DNA of 64,000 nucleotides from Streptomyces vietnamensis. Lineage in GTDB: Bacteria > Actinomycetota > Actinomycetes > Streptomycetales > Streptomycetaceae. A model generated the notes under the pieces. It was not told where the DNA came from and searched no databases. It worked only from the letters and a program-made list of their open reading frames with translations. The translations under genes and the position numbers were made by a program. Positions within the stretch are counted from its first letter, which is position 1; each line of letters begins with the position of its first letter. The stretch covers positions 5,646,001 to 5,710,000 of the forward strand of contig NZ_CP010407.1 of NCBI RefSeq assembly GCF_000830005.1, read 5' to 3'. Shown here piece by piece: positions 52,668 through 61,652 of this stretch.

Positions 52668-54866
52668 CTAGAACGCCCCCCGTTCCATCCGGGCCAGCGC
52701 CGCCCGGCACAGGGTCAGCAGCTTCTCGTCGAGGTGGATGTCATGGCTGCCGGAGCCGTCCTCGCGGGCGTTGTGACGGCGCCTGCGGGTCAGCTCCGTG
52801 AGGATGACCAGCTGTGCGCCCGAGGCCGCGGGACCCATCTCCGCCAGGCACTCCGCGATGTCCACGCGCGCGTGCCGGTTCTCCTCCCAGGCCGCGAGCA
52901 GCACCGGGAGCGACGCCGAGGCCTCGCCGGACACCCGCCACAGCGCGGCGGCGCTGCGGACCCGCACCCACAGGTCCCGCGAGACCAGACCGGGCCGGAG
53001 GGCCGGGGCCGCCCCGGCCGCCGCCGGGCCGATCTCACCGAGGGCCTGCGCGGCGGCGCACCAGTCCGAACCCGACGCGCCCGGCCGCAGCCACCGCTCC
53101 AGGGCCGGCAGCACGTCCCCCCGGTCGCCCTCGGCCGCCCACAGGGCCTTCGCCGCCGTCGTGGCGACGGCGGCCGACTCGGCGGCCAGGAGTCTTCGCA
53201 TGTCCGGTACGGCCTCCCGGGCGGCGGGCCCGAAGGCCGCCAGGGTCCGCAGGGCGGCCTCCCGCACCCAGTCGCGCCGGTTCGCCGGCGCCCCGCGCAG
53301 CACCCGCAGCACCTCCGGCAGCGCCTGGCCGCCCCGTACGGCCGCCAGGGCGTACAGCAGCGGCGCCGCCCGGTCGTACAGCCACTCGTCGAGCTCGACC
53401 TCGGCGAGCCGGCGCCGGAGCAGCGGGGCGAGCATCGCCGCGGAGGGCCCGAGCCCGTCCATGGCGTACAGCAGCTCGCGCCGCACCTCGGGCTCCTCCA
53501 GGGCGCGGGCGAGCAGCGGGACGGCGCGGGTGTCCCCGGCGCGGGCGAGCGCGAGCAGCGCCCCGTCCCGCCCGGACCGCCCGACGAACGCGTGCCCGGG
53601 GTTCGGGGCTGCGGGGTCTGATCCGGAGGCGGGCCCCGACCCGACGCCCGGCCCCGACCCGGCTCCCGGCCCCACGGCGCCCGGTCCTGCGGTGATGCCC
53701 GGGGTCCCGGCACCCGGCCCCCCGGAGAGCCGGGACGCGAGCGCGTCGGCGGCGGGCGCGCCCAGCTCGAAGAGCCGCTCCAGGAAGGACGTGGCCGCCT
53801 CGCGGAGCCGGGGCTCGGGGTCCTGGAGCTGCGCGCCGACGAGCCGGACGACCTCCTCGTACCGCCCGCGCCAGACCCGTATCAAACCGCCGCACAACCA
53901 GATCGCGTCCGAACGCTGCCCCCAGTCCGGGCTGCGCAGCTGCGCGACGATCAGCGCGATCCGGTCGTCGACGCGGTCGTCGAGCGCGGCGTGCAGGGTC
54001 CGCAGCAGCTCCTCGGTCCACGGGGCGGGCCGGCCGGCGGCGTGCTCCTCCAGGAGCTCGCGGACCTGCCCGATGAGGGTCGGCGTCGCGGCCCGCTCCG
54101 CGCCGGGGGCGGCCGGCCGGTTCGCCGAGGTCCTGATCTCCTCCAGGAGCCCCGTCACCCACGGCACCACGTCGTCCGGGATGTCGGCGGGCGCGCAGCG
54201 CGCCCGCTGGGCGAGCGCCGCGAGCCGGAGCCCGGGGTCGTGGGCGGCGCGGGCGAGCCAGCCGAGCCAGTCGACGGTCTCGGTGCGCAGCGAGGCGTGC
54301 CGCAGGGCGATCCGCCCGACGGAGGCCACCAGGGCGAGCCGCACCTCGGTGTCCCGTTCGACGGTGAGCCGCTCCCGCAGCAGGCTCAGCACCCGGGCGG
54401 GCTCGGGGTGCAGCGAGGCGAGTGCGCACGGCGCGGCGAGCCGCACCTCGGGGTCGGGGTCCGAGACGAGCCCGAGGAAGACGTCGGCCCCGGCGGCGAT
54501 GGCGGCGGCGGCCATCGCGTAGTTGGCGGCGGGGATGAACTCCTCGTCGTCGGAGCCGAGTTCGTCCAGTTCCTCGTCGTCGTCGTCGAGTTCGATCCCG
54601 CCGATGCTGGTGAGCAGCTCGACGATGCAGCCCCGGTCCTGGACGTCGGGGTCGGCGACGAGTTCGAGGAGGAAGGGGATGCAGGCGAGCGTCGAGTCGT
54701 AGACGTCGCCCTGGTGGTGCACGGCGCCGTACATGCCGTCGAGGGCGGTCTCGCGCTCCGCGGGGTCGGCGGAGGCGAGTCCGCGGAGCAGCTCCGGCAC
54801 GTCGTCCGCGGGGCCGTACGCGTGCCCCAGCGAGGCCCAGTCGACCTCCTCGATCCCCGTCAGCAT
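52668..54866 (-). CDS. Large HEAT-repeat protein
   Basis: A 732-residue protein of HEAT-like helical repeats. It begins MLTGIEEVDWASLGHAYGPA and DDVPELLRGLASADPAERET. Repeats such as PEVRLAAPCALASLHPEPAR and WVREAALRTLAAFGPAAREA follow to the end. An acidic Asp/Glu cluster (DDDDEELDELGSDDEE) lies near 130, and a Gly/Pro-rich insert (GPGAGSGPGVGSGP) near 415. ATG 54866 is chosen because the repeat fold starts there. HEAT proteins are protein-binding scaffolds; the opening pattern WASLGHAYG...HHQGDVYDST recurs in the shorter protein at 59005-59751. Confidence 0.82.
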   Translation of the reverse strand: MLTGIEEVDWASLGHAYGPADDVPELLRGLASADPAERETALDGMYGAVHHQGDVYDSTLACIPFLLELVADPDVQDRGCIVELLTSIGGIELDDDDEELDELGSDDEEFIPAANYAMAAAAIAAGADVFLGLVSDPDPEVRLAAPCALASLHPEPARVLSLLRERLTVERDTEVRLALVASVGRIALRHASLRTETVDWLGWLARAAHDPGLRLAALAQRARCAPADIPDDVVPWVTGLLEEIRTSANRPAAPGAERAATPTLIGQVRELLEEHAAGRPAPWTEELLRTLHAALDDRVDDRIALIVAQLRSPDWGQRSDAIWLCGGLIRVWRGRYEEVVRLVGAQLQDPEPRLREAATSFLERLFELGAPAADALASRLSGGPGAGTPGITAGPGAVGPGAGSGPGVGSGPASGSDPAAPNPGHAFVGRSGRDGALLALARAGDTRAVPLLARALEEPEVRRELLYAMDGLGPSAAMLAPLLRRRLAEVELDEWLYDRAAPLLYALAAVRGGQALPEVLRVLRGAPANRRDWVREAALRTLAAFGPAAREAVPDMRRLLAAESAAVATTAAKALWAAEGDRGDVLPALERWLRPGASGSDWCAAAQALGEIGPAAAGAAPALRPGLVSRDLWVRVRSAAALWRVSGEASASLPVLLAAWEENRHARVDIAECLAEMGPAASGAQLVILTELTRRRRHNAREDGSGSHDIHLDEKLLTLCRAALARMERGAF

Positions 54867-55760
54867 TGCCAGGCCGCCTTCCCCGTGAGCGCTGTGCCAG
54901 GCAGCAAGTGTGCACCACATGACGGACAACAAGGCCGAACCGGCGACACCTACCGCGCGCGGAGCGCCTGTTGCGGTCTCTTTCCGCCATGTACGGTGCG
55001 GAGCAAGGCAGTTGCGCTCGGTGTCGGAGCGGGCGACACGCCGACGGGGCCGAAGGCGGTCGTCCCGGGCCGCCCGGCGACCCGGCGCGGTTCGACGGGG
55101 GGCGGCGGATGTACCCGCCGCACGGCCCGCACTCCGCCCCCTCGGCTAGGCGGCCGGGGTGAGGCGGTCGGGGAGCCGTACAAGACGGACACCCCGACCC
55201 GTACCCGGTCGCCATGCGGACGGAGCAGGCCCGAGAGGCCCGGCCGCCCGCCCCGGCGGGAGCGGGACCGGAGGGCGACCTTCCCGCCGTCGAGGAAGAA
55301 GGCCGGGGCGCGGAACGCGACCGGCTCGAGGGGGTCCGGTTCGAGGGGGTACGGAAGCTCCCGGTACGGCCCCCGCCCGCCCGGCCGCGTAGAGCGGCGC
55401 CAGGAGCTCTCCGTACCGCTCCAGACGTGGCGCGATGTCGCCCATAAGGAGGAGGGGCTGTCCGGGATCACCCGCAAGCGCACACCCCGAAGCCCCAACT
55501 CCCCTAAAAGCGCACCAAATCTCCCAAACGCGACAAGCCCCTCGGTGATCCCTCCAGGAGGCTTGATGCTGCCCGAATCTGGGCAGAGAGGGTCGCGGTG
55601 CAGTCCGAACTCCCCGCATAGCGAACACAGTTATCTGTCCTTCGGACAACACATGGTCAAATCCTTGTTGCAGACCTGTCAAACGGGCGACTTCGCTGGC
55701 ACGCTCACACCCGCAACACCCACCCCCACAATCCCCACGCTTTTCAGCGAAGGAGCCCGC
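54867..55760. other. Long divergent intergenic region before the M4 protease gene
   Basis: Almost 900 bases with no gene I can support. Open frames on both strands are Arg/Pro-rich and lack proper codon bias or ribosome-binding sites; the best is 55214-55447 on the plus strand, which I do not accept. From about 55440 GC falls and promoter-like sequence begins. Two small inverted repeats are present, CTGCCC-N6-GGGCAG (55569-55586) and TGTCC-TTC-GGACA (55636-55648). An AAGGAG ribosome-binding site precedes GTG 55761. Confidence 0.5.
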
Positions 55761-57371
55761 GTGACCCGCCAGCAGTCCTCGCACCGCCGCACCACCGCCC
55801 GCGCCGCCGCCCTGATCGCCTCGGCCGCCATGGTCGTCGTCGGCGTCCAGACCGGATCCGCCAACGCCGACGCCCAGCGCGAGGCCGGTGCCACGGCGAT
55901 CAAGCTGACCGGCACCCAGCGCGCCGCCGCCATCCACGAGGCCCAGGGCGAGGCCGCCGCCACCGCCCAGGCCATCGGTCTGCCGGCCCAGGAGAAGCTG
56001 GTCGTCCGGGACGTCGTCAAGGACGCGGACGGCACCGTCCACACGCGCTACGAGCGCACCTACGAGGGCCTTCCGGTCATCGGCGGCGACCTGGTCGTCC
56101 ACCAGAAGAAGTCGGGCGCCCGCTCCACCACCAAGGCGACCTCGGCCCGTATATCCGTGGCCACCACGACGCCCGCCGTCTCCTCCGCCGCCGCGGGCAA
56201 GTCCGCCCTCGCCTCCGCCGCCAACGCGGACGAGAAGGTCGCCTCCGCCCGCAAGGTGATCTGGGCGGCCACCGGCAAGCCGGTCCTCGCCTGGGAGACC
56301 TACGTCACCGGCGTCCAGAAGGACGGCACCCCGAGCCGCCGCCAGGTCGTCACCGACGCCACCACCGGCAAGGAGCTCTCCTCCGTCGAGACGATCGAGA
56401 CCGGCGTCGGCAACACCATGTACAGCGGCCAGGTCACCCTCGGCACGGCCCCCTCGTACAGCCTCACGGACACCGCCCGCGGCGGCCACAAGACGTACGA
56501 CCTGAACGGCGGCACGTCCGGCCAGGGCACGCTCTTCACCAACTCCACGGACACGTGGGGCAACGGCCTCGCCTCGAACCGCGAGACGGCCGCGGCCGAC
56601 GCCCACTACGGCGCGGCGGTGACGTGGGACTTCTACAAGAACGAGCTGGGCCGCAGCGGCATCCGCGGCGACGGCGTCGCCGCCTACTCCCGCGTCCACT
56701 ACGGCAGCGCGTACGTCAACGCCTTCTGGGACGACTCCTGCTTCTGCATGACGTACGGCGACGGCATCGGCAACACCCACCCGCTCACGTCCCTCGACGT
56801 GGCCGGCCACGAGATGTCCCACGGCCTGACCGCCTCCACCGCGAACCTCCGCTACAGCGGCGAGTCCGGCGGCCTGAACGAGGCGACGTCCGACATCCTC
56901 GGCACCTCGGTCGAGTGGTACGCCAACAACGCCTCCGACACCGGTGACTACCTCATCGGCGAGAAGATCGACATCAACGGCAACGGCACGCCGCTCCGTT
57001 ACATGGACAAGCCCAGCAAGGACGGCAGCTCGGCCGACTACTGGTCGAAGACGGTCGGCCGCCTGAACGTCCACTACTCCTCGGGCCCGGCCAACCACTT
57101 CTTCTACCTGCTGTCCGAGGGCAGCGGCACGAAGACCATCAACGGCGTCACCTACAACTCGCCGACCTACAACGGCTCCACGGTCACCGGCATCGGCCGC
57201 CAGGCCGCGTACAAGATCTGGTACAAGGCCCTCACCACCTACATGACCTCCACCACCGGCTACTCGGGCGCCCGCACGGCCACCCTCTCGGCCGCCGCGG
57301 ACCTCTACGGCACCGGCAGCACCCAGTACAACGCGGTCGCCGCGGCCTGGACGGCGATCAACGTCAAGTAA
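55761..57371 (+). CDS. Secreted M4-family (thermolysin-like) metalloprotease
   Basis: A 536-residue pre-pro-enzyme. Signal peptide (ARAAALIASAAMVVVGVQTG) ends near ANA. An FTP/PepSY-type propeptide runs to about residue 220. The mature domain has zinc site His350-Glu-Met-Ser-His354 in DVAGHEMSHGLTA and third ligand Glu374 in GGLNEATSD, and the active-site His in NVHYSSGPANHFFYLLSEGS. It ends after the catalytic domain with no extra C-terminal domain. GTG 55761 has AAGGAG six bases upstream. It digests extracellular protein for nutrition. Confidence 0.95.
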   Translation: MTRQQSSHRRTTARAAALIASAAMVVVGVQTGSANADAQREAGATAIKLTGTQRAAAIHEAQGEAAATAQAIGLPAQEKLVVRDVVKDADGTVHTRYERTYEGLPVIGGDLVVHQKKSGARSTTKATSARISVATTTPAVSSAAAGKSALASAANADEKVASARKVIWAATGKPVLAWETYVTGVQKDGTPSRRQVVTDATTGKELSSVETIETGVGNTMYSGQVTLGTAPSYSLTDTARGGHKTYDLNGGTSGQGTLFTNSTDTWGNGLASNRETAAADAHYGAAVTWDFYKNELGRSGIRGDGVAAYSRVHYGSAYVNAFWDDSCFCMTYGDGIGNTHPLTSLDVAGHEMSHGLTASTANLRYSGESGGLNEATSDILGTSVEWYANNASDTGDYLIGEKIDINGNGTPLRYMDKPSKDGSSADYWSKTVGRLNVHYSSGPANHFFYLLSEGSGTKTINGVTYNSPTYNGSTVTGIGRQAAYKIWYKALTTYMTSTTGYSGARTATLSAAADLYGTGSTQYNAVAAAWTAINVK

Positions 57372-57398
57372 CCCCCCAGGCCCACGCAAGCAAAAGGA

Positions 57399-57436
57399 AG
57401 ACCCCGCCCACAGTGCTCCCACTGCGGGCGGGGTCT
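57399..57436 (+). terminator. Terminator hairpin after the M4 protease gene
   Basis: 11-bp stem AGACCCCGCCC / GGGCGGGGTCT with an inner CAGTG-CTCC-CACTG stem, 27 bases after the stop. Confidence 0.9.
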
Positions 57437-57470
57437 CCCGCGTTCCCCACGACACCGCCGCCCGGCGGCC

Positions 57471-57584
57471 GCACAAACAACAAGACCCCGCGCTCAGCGT
57501 TTCCGCTGATCACGGGGTCTTTCGGCACTTCCTGCGAAGTGCCCCCGGCAGGATTCGAACCTGCGCACACGGCCCCGGAGGCCC
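57471..57584. repeat. Partial tRNA-Arg copy plus terminator (distal att-like repeat)
   Basis: About 114 bases that repeat 60765-60880 with about ten differences. They include the tRNA terminator hairpin and the 3' 43 bases of tRNA-Arg (57540-57583: discriminator, acceptor 3' strand, T-arm, variable loop and 3' side of the anticodon arm). Similarity stops inside the anticodon arm, so this is not a functional tRNA. A partial tRNA 3' end at the far side of a small region is the usual mark of site-specific integration at a tRNA gene. Confidence 0.85.
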
Positions 57585-57764
57585 CGTGAGTCTCACGCGT
57601 TTCACCAGGTCAGCCTGTTATTGACCGCCATGGCGGGCCTCGCTGTCCACGAATGGGCCACAACCGTGTGACGCCTGGGCTGCTGGCCGCCTAGACGGAT
57701 GCCCCATCCCTCAGGTAGTCGAGGCTTACTGCCGGCGGAAGGATCTCGCGGACGCTGTAGCGCA

Positions 57765-58379
57765 CTACGCGGGACTTCCGTTCCAGTCGTCGAGATGATC
57801 ACGTGCCACATCAAGGAACTTTGCGACCGTGTTTGACGCACTTCCGATGGTGGCTGCTACCTCTCGGTATCGAATCAGCGGTCCCTCCGTAATGATCGTT
57901 AGATCTTCACTGTCTACCGACATGAAAGGGCTGCTTCTGACCAATCCGATGTAGCTCTCCAGGTTCCCCAGCGCATCACTGCATGTTTCAAGAACGGCGT
58001 ACGCTTCCTCGGCCACGACCTTCGGGCCGGCGAGCCTGACACGAATCGCGGCATCGCCCAGCGGGTCGAGCCGAGTGAGCAGGTCCTGCAGGGACGGAAT
58101 CTCGCCACGCCGTTCATCCTCCCCGATGCTTGAGCTGTACATCCCCACCGAATTGGCAGCGTCCTGTATCTGACTCACCGCCAGGCGAGCCGCTTTGGCG
58201 AATTCCTGGTACGCGTCCATCCGCGTCTGCCGAACGGACATGCCGTAGGCGTCAGCACCCGATTTCGCGGCAGCACCCACGGTTCCTCGGCTGGAGAGAC
58301 GAGCGGCGGCAACGGTGGCTATGCCTCCCACAACGGCGCCACCCAGAGCAGCAAGGGCAGCGATGAAAGCCACGTTCAT
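57765..58379 (-). CDS. Hypothetical protein with N-terminal membrane helix
   Basis: A 204-residue protein. From ATG 58379 (GAAGG upstream) it starts MNVAFIAALAALGGAVVGGI, a membrane helix with small residues, then a helical soluble part (VRQTRMDAYQEFAKAARLAV, EAYAVLETCSDALGNLESYI). The organisation resembles single-helix anchored coiled-coil proteins common on actinobacterial elements. Codon bias is weaker than in the flanking chromosome, consistent with acquired DNA. Function unknown. Confidence 0.66.
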   Translation of the reverse strand: MNVAFIAALAALGGAVVGGIATVAAARLSSRGTVGAAAKSGADAYGMSVRQTRMDAYQEFAKAARLAVSQIQDAANSVGMYSSSIGEDERRGEIPSLQDLLTRLDPLGDAAIRVRLAGPKVVAEEAYAVLETCSDALGNLESYIGLVRSSPFMSVDSEDLTIITEGPLIRYREVAATIGSASNTVAKFLDVARDHLDDWNGSPA

Positions 58380-59004
58380 GCCTTCAGATGCAAGTTGAAC
58401 GGCTGTCACAGCTCTTGCTCCAGTTGCCCTACGGTCCCATGTGTGCGGATCGCATGGTACGGAGCCACTTCGGTGCTGTAGAGAGCTCGTTTTCGCCAAC
58501 TGACTGAATGCCCCTGTATCTCATTGCACCCCATGGCCCAACCATTCTGCCGGTGCCGTCGACCAGAGCGGGTCGCGATGGCGGATGCGTGGTGGTATGC
58601 CCTTGGGTAATGCCTTCTTCGTCCCGAAGTAACTCGGGTGAAGGTGCTCCCTCGGGCTGCTACGCCTCTCACCTGCGCTGATGGGGCGCAGACGTTCGCG
58701 CTCGTCCGCCGCTGTTCGTCGGCGTTGTCACGCGGTCAGACACTCACCGCTCAACGACCCCTCACGGGTGGGGCCGTTGTCAGTGCCGACCTCTATGGTC
58801 GCAAGCGCGCGGTCGGCTTCCGGGGGTTCCAGCTCTGAAGGGAATGGTTGCATCCCCGGCCTGTCTGGGGGCGGCCCGGAGACTCGTCCGGGACCTAACC
58901 GACGGTCGGGCTTCGTCGATGGCCAGGAGATCACCTGCCAGCGCCGGCCGCGCATCCACCCCTTGCGAGGTCAGTGGCCCGCCAGTGGGCCGTGCGCGTA
59001 TCGG
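58380..59004. other. Non-coding or decayed stretch inside the island
   Basis: About 625 bases of lower GC without an ORF I can support. A minus-strand frame ending near 58728 (containing EADRALATIEVGTDNGPTRE) has a protein-like look but no good start or context and may be a gene remnant. Confidence 0.4.
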
Positions 59005-59751
59005 TCAGAAGGGAGCTTCGAGATCGCCGCGGCCATCGCTGTGTGGCCCCCAGTCCCAGGGCTCCTCCCGGAAAGGTTCAGGGTCGGGGACGTCGTGGCC
59101 CCATGCTTTGAGTGCCTTCCGGGCAACGCGCCGGTTGCGGCGGTTACTGCTGGTGTCCAGGATGTGGCGCGCGTGCACGGCGAGATGATCGCGGTGCTCG
59201 GTGAGCGCGGGGTGCTCGGCGAGGATGAGCGCGGCGACGACGGCGGCTTCGCGCACATCCTCGTGGCTGTCCTGCAGGAAGGGCGCGACGGCCCGATAAA
59301 GCATGGTGCGCAGGTCCCGGAAGGCCGCCACGGCGGTGCCGTGGGTGAGGAAGCCGGGAAAATACTGCTCGATGCGGCCAGCAATCTCGTCGGAGGCGTC
59401 GTAGGCCGTGTAAGCCAGCCAGTTCAGCAGCGTCGCGCGGATGGGGACGTTGCGATAGGGCCGTAGGGTCATGGCCGCCGGGTGGGTGAGGATGCCGGCG
59501 ACATACATGGCGACGGGGGCGGTGGCTTCGTAGACGGTGTTCTGGTGGCCGACCAGCTCACCCAGCTCCGACAAAGCGGTGACCTGAACCTTGGGATCGG
59601 GCTCCAACAGCCGCGCCAAGACCCTGGGAAGATCCTCACCGTTCCCGAAAGCTGTCTGGAGCGAACCCCAATCAGTCTCCGCCAGGACTACCTGGTGAGG
59701 CGGCAAGTCAGCCTCGTGGGGCACCCCGGCATTGGAACGGTTGTGGTTCAC
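59005..59751 (-). CDS. Short HEAT-repeat protein, related to 52668-54866
   Basis: A 248-residue helical-repeat protein. AETDWGSLQTAFGNGEDLPR and ELGELVGHQNTVYEATAPVA follow the same opening pattern as the large HEAT protein upstream (W.SL..A.G.....P ... HQ..VY). Later repeats include SHEDVREAAVVAALILAEHP and NRRVARKALKAWGHDVPDPE. GTG 59751 is the only reasonable start, with a weak ribosome-binding sequence. It lies inside the island and may be an immunity or scaffold protein; there is no adjacent toxin gene. Confidence 0.72.
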   Translation of the reverse strand: MNHNRSNAGVPHEADLPPHQVVLAETDWGSLQTAFGNGEDLPRVLARLLEPDPKVQVTALSELGELVGHQNTVYEATAPVAMYVAGILTHPAAMTLRPYRNVPIRATLLNWLAYTAYDASDEIAGRIEQYFPGFLTHGTAVAAFRDLRTMLYRAVAPFLQDSHEDVREAAVVAALILAEHPALTEHRDHLAVHARHILDTSSNRRNRRVARKALKAWGHDVPDPEPFREEPWDWGPHSDGRGDLEAPF

Positions 59752-60181
59752 AGGCCCAACCTAGACCAGACTTCTATAGCGGTACCGAGGCGGAGCGACC
59801 ACACAGACCCTCGCCACATCGCGGCAGCAGCTGCTCCCCGCCCGCCCATTCCCGGTGGTGCGGCCGCCTTGCGCTCCTGCCATCCGTGGCGGCGGGGGTA
59901 CGTCGCCCGGCCCTACTCGGGCCCGGCAGTCAGCCGACGCTGGGCAAGAGGCCATCCCTCTCCTCGCTGTTAGCCGATTTTTTGGACGCCCGTCCGGCCG
60001 CAGTCGGCAGCGTTCGTGGCTACGCATGCCATGTGACGGTTGCCGTGCTTGGAGGTCTGCTTTGGTTGCCCATCAACCCGAGCTGTCAGGCGTGCGGCCG
60101 GCGGCCGGCTGGAGCGGGGCGTAGACAGGAGCGCAGGCCCGGGCGACGGGCCGCACCCACCGCGCCGTGTGCGGCGAGTGC
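59752..60181. other. No supported gene
   Basis: About 430 bases with mixed GC. Short frames on the plus strand (for example 59886-60185) contain a hydrophobic piece VTVAVLGGLLWLPINP but lack a credible start and codon bias. I see nothing firm here. Confidence 0.4.
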
Positions 60182-60600
60182 CTAGTTAGGACCGTTCAGC
60201 GGGTCAGCCGCGATCGCCCTGTCCCGAAAGCCTTGGAAGGCGGACCAGTTGGCGGAGGCGCCGTCCGTGAGTAGTTCGCCGGCCGAGCAGTCGAAGGGGC
60301 GGCAGCCAAGGGCTCGGGAAATGTGGAAGATTACGGGGAGCACCTCGTCTCCCCGCCCCGGACGTGGAGCATGACCGACTCGACGGGGTCGCGCTCCCCT
60401 ATACCGACTTCGATCACCCAGGTCGGACCGAGCAACTCGCCCCATGTGGGATCGGTCAGGTCGACATCGCCTGCGGCTGACCTGAGTGCCTTGTGGATGT
60501 TGGACCGGCTGCCGATGGGAGGCGGTTCGTGATCGGCGGGAAGGTCCTCGATCGACGCGATGTCCGCAGGTAGCGGCAGCAGAAGAACGTCCCAGCTCAT
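60182..60600 (-). pseudogene. Frameshifted conserved hypothetical gene
   Basis: From ATG 60600 (GGGGAG upstream) the frame reads MSWDVLLLPLPADIASIEDL, continues to TWGELLGPTWVIEVGIGERD and VESVMLHVRGG, then hits a stop at 60331. The protein continues in another frame as DEVLPVIFHISRALGCRPFD and ends near 60182. Joining the two at about 60350 gives one protein of about 139 residues, a type I recognise as a small Streptomyces hypothetical family. A one- or two-base indel after GGCGGGG explains it; real mutation and sequence error are both possible. Confidence 0.68.
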
Positions 60601-60764
60601 GGCACTCCCCAGCCGAGATCCGCGAGGGACGCTATCTGCCGGCACTGACGCTCGCCCCAGGAGGCCTCGTCGTTCCCCAAGCTGACCTGCGCCGATGCCC
60701 CGAGAGCCTGTCCATGAATAGTCCACAGACCCTGTCATACGGCCGCTCGGCGCCGCGCGCGCCT

Positions 60765-60880
60765 GCACATACAACAAGACCCCGTCCTCAGCGTTTCTGC
60801 TGATCACGGGGTCTGTGTGGCACTTCTGCGAAGTGCCCCCGGCAGGATTCGAACCTGCGCACACGGCTCCGGAGGCCGTT
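60765..60880. repeat. tRNA-proximal att-like repeat
   Basis: The copy of the 57471-57584 sequence that is continuous with the intact tRNA-Arg gene. It contains the tRNA terminator (stem AGACCCCG / CGGGGTCT around an inner CAGC/GCTG stem, about 60778-60824) and the tRNA 3' half. Confidence 0.85.
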
Positions 60881-60905
60881 GCTCTATCCCCTGAGCTACG
60901 GGGGC
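60834..60905 (-). tRNA. tRNA-Arg (anticodon CCG)
   Basis: 72 bases fold as a normal cloverleaf: acceptor GCCCCCG / CGGGGGC with discriminator A, D-arm GCTC...GAGC, anticodon stem ACGGC / GCCGT around CTCCGGA (anticodon CCG), and T-arm GCAGG-TTCGAAT-CCTGC. CCA is not encoded. Its 3' end points toward the island at 57585-60764, and its 3' half is duplicated at 57540-57583. Confidence 0.96.
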
Positions 60906-61065
60906 GTCCGCCGCGTTCTGCGGCGACGGGTAGAACCCTACCAGCTCTCCGGGGGTGCCTGTGAACAGGTATTTCCGGGGCGTCACCAAGGGGCGGGTCC
61001 CCCGCACGGGTCAGAAGTGGGCAAAACCCGGACGCGGCCGTTCTGGGCGGCCTACTCTCGTTCGT

Positions 61066-61585
61066 GTGTCAGGCGTGTCCGGTCGGGTGCTCGTTGTCGA
61101 TGACAACAAGGTGATCCGGCAGTTGATCAGGGTCAATCTCGAACTCGAGGGGTTCGAGGTCGTGACCGCGGCCGATGGTGCCGAGTGTCTGGATGTCGTA
61201 CATCAGGTCTGTCCTGATGTCGTCACCCTGGACGTCGTCATGCCCCGCTTGGACGGGATACAAGACGGCCGAGCGGTTGCGATCCGACCCGCGGACCAGT
61301 CATCTGCCGGTGGCGATCATCAGCGCCTGCGGTGAGCACGAGGTCGGTGGGGTCTCCTCCGGTGTCGACGCCTTCCTCGCCAAGCCCTTCGAGCCCTCGG
61401 AGCTCGTGCGTGTGGTCCGGCAGTTGATGCACCGCGAGCGGCGGGAGCGTCCGGACGCGGGCGGGCAGGACGGGGGAGAGGAGCCGGCCGCAGTCGACGG
61501 ACCCGGACGGCGCGAGCAGGACGCCCGGCAGCAGGATCCGCCCGGCAGCAGGACGCCCGGCGTGCCGGGAGTGTGTGCGGGGTGA
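61066..61585 (+). pseudogene. Frameshifted single-domain response regulator
   Basis: The first frame from GTG 61066 (or 61075) reads VLVVDDNKVIRQLIRVNLEL and VTLDVVMPRLDG, carrying the acidic pair and phospho-acceptor Asp. It then runs out of frame and stops at 61335. The receiver continues in the other frame as TAERLRSDPRTSHLPVAIIS and DAFLAKPFEPSELVRVVRQL (Thr/Ser and Lys of the receiver), followed by a charged tail to TGA 61585. The switch point is near 61257-61262, in GACGGGATAC. An intact receiver of about 120 residues plus tail is expected at this place before nrtL. A real +1/-2 mutation or a sequence error are both possible. Confidence 0.78.
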
Positions 61586-61600
61586 GGTGATGTGAGGTCG

Positions 61601-61640
61601 GTGCGTCGGTGCGTCGGTGCGTCGGTGCGTCGGTGCGTTC
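61601..61640. repeat. 8-bp tandem repeat GTGCGTCG, four to five units
   Basis: Perfect GTGCGTCG units at 61601, 61609, 61617 and 61625, then a variant at 61633. Located between the response regulator and nrtL. Confidence 0.9.
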
Positions 61641-61652
61641 GGCGTCGCCGCA

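Larger units (their letters stand above)
57585..60764. mobile_element. Putative tRNA-Arg-integrated island remnant
   Basis: About 3.2 kb between two tRNA-Arg-derived repeats. GC is visibly lower than in the flanks, coding density is low, and the genes are a small membrane protein, a short HEAT protein and a frameshifted gene. No integrase, excisionase or replication gene is present. It is best read as the residue of an integrated element or of repeated insertions at this tRNA. Confidence 0.6.

Noticed and set aside
55214..55447. Possible 77-residue gene upstream of the M4 protease
   Set aside because: No ribosome-binding site, Arg/Pro-rich translation and no G/C third-position bias; treated as non-coding.
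57540..57583. Second tRNA-Arg gene
   Set aside because: Only the 3' half is present; the D-arm and acceptor 5' strand are missing and the anticodon loop is altered.
57585..60764. Active integrative element or prophage
   Set aside because: No integrase, recombinase, replication or phage structural gene is present; only the att-like repeats remain.
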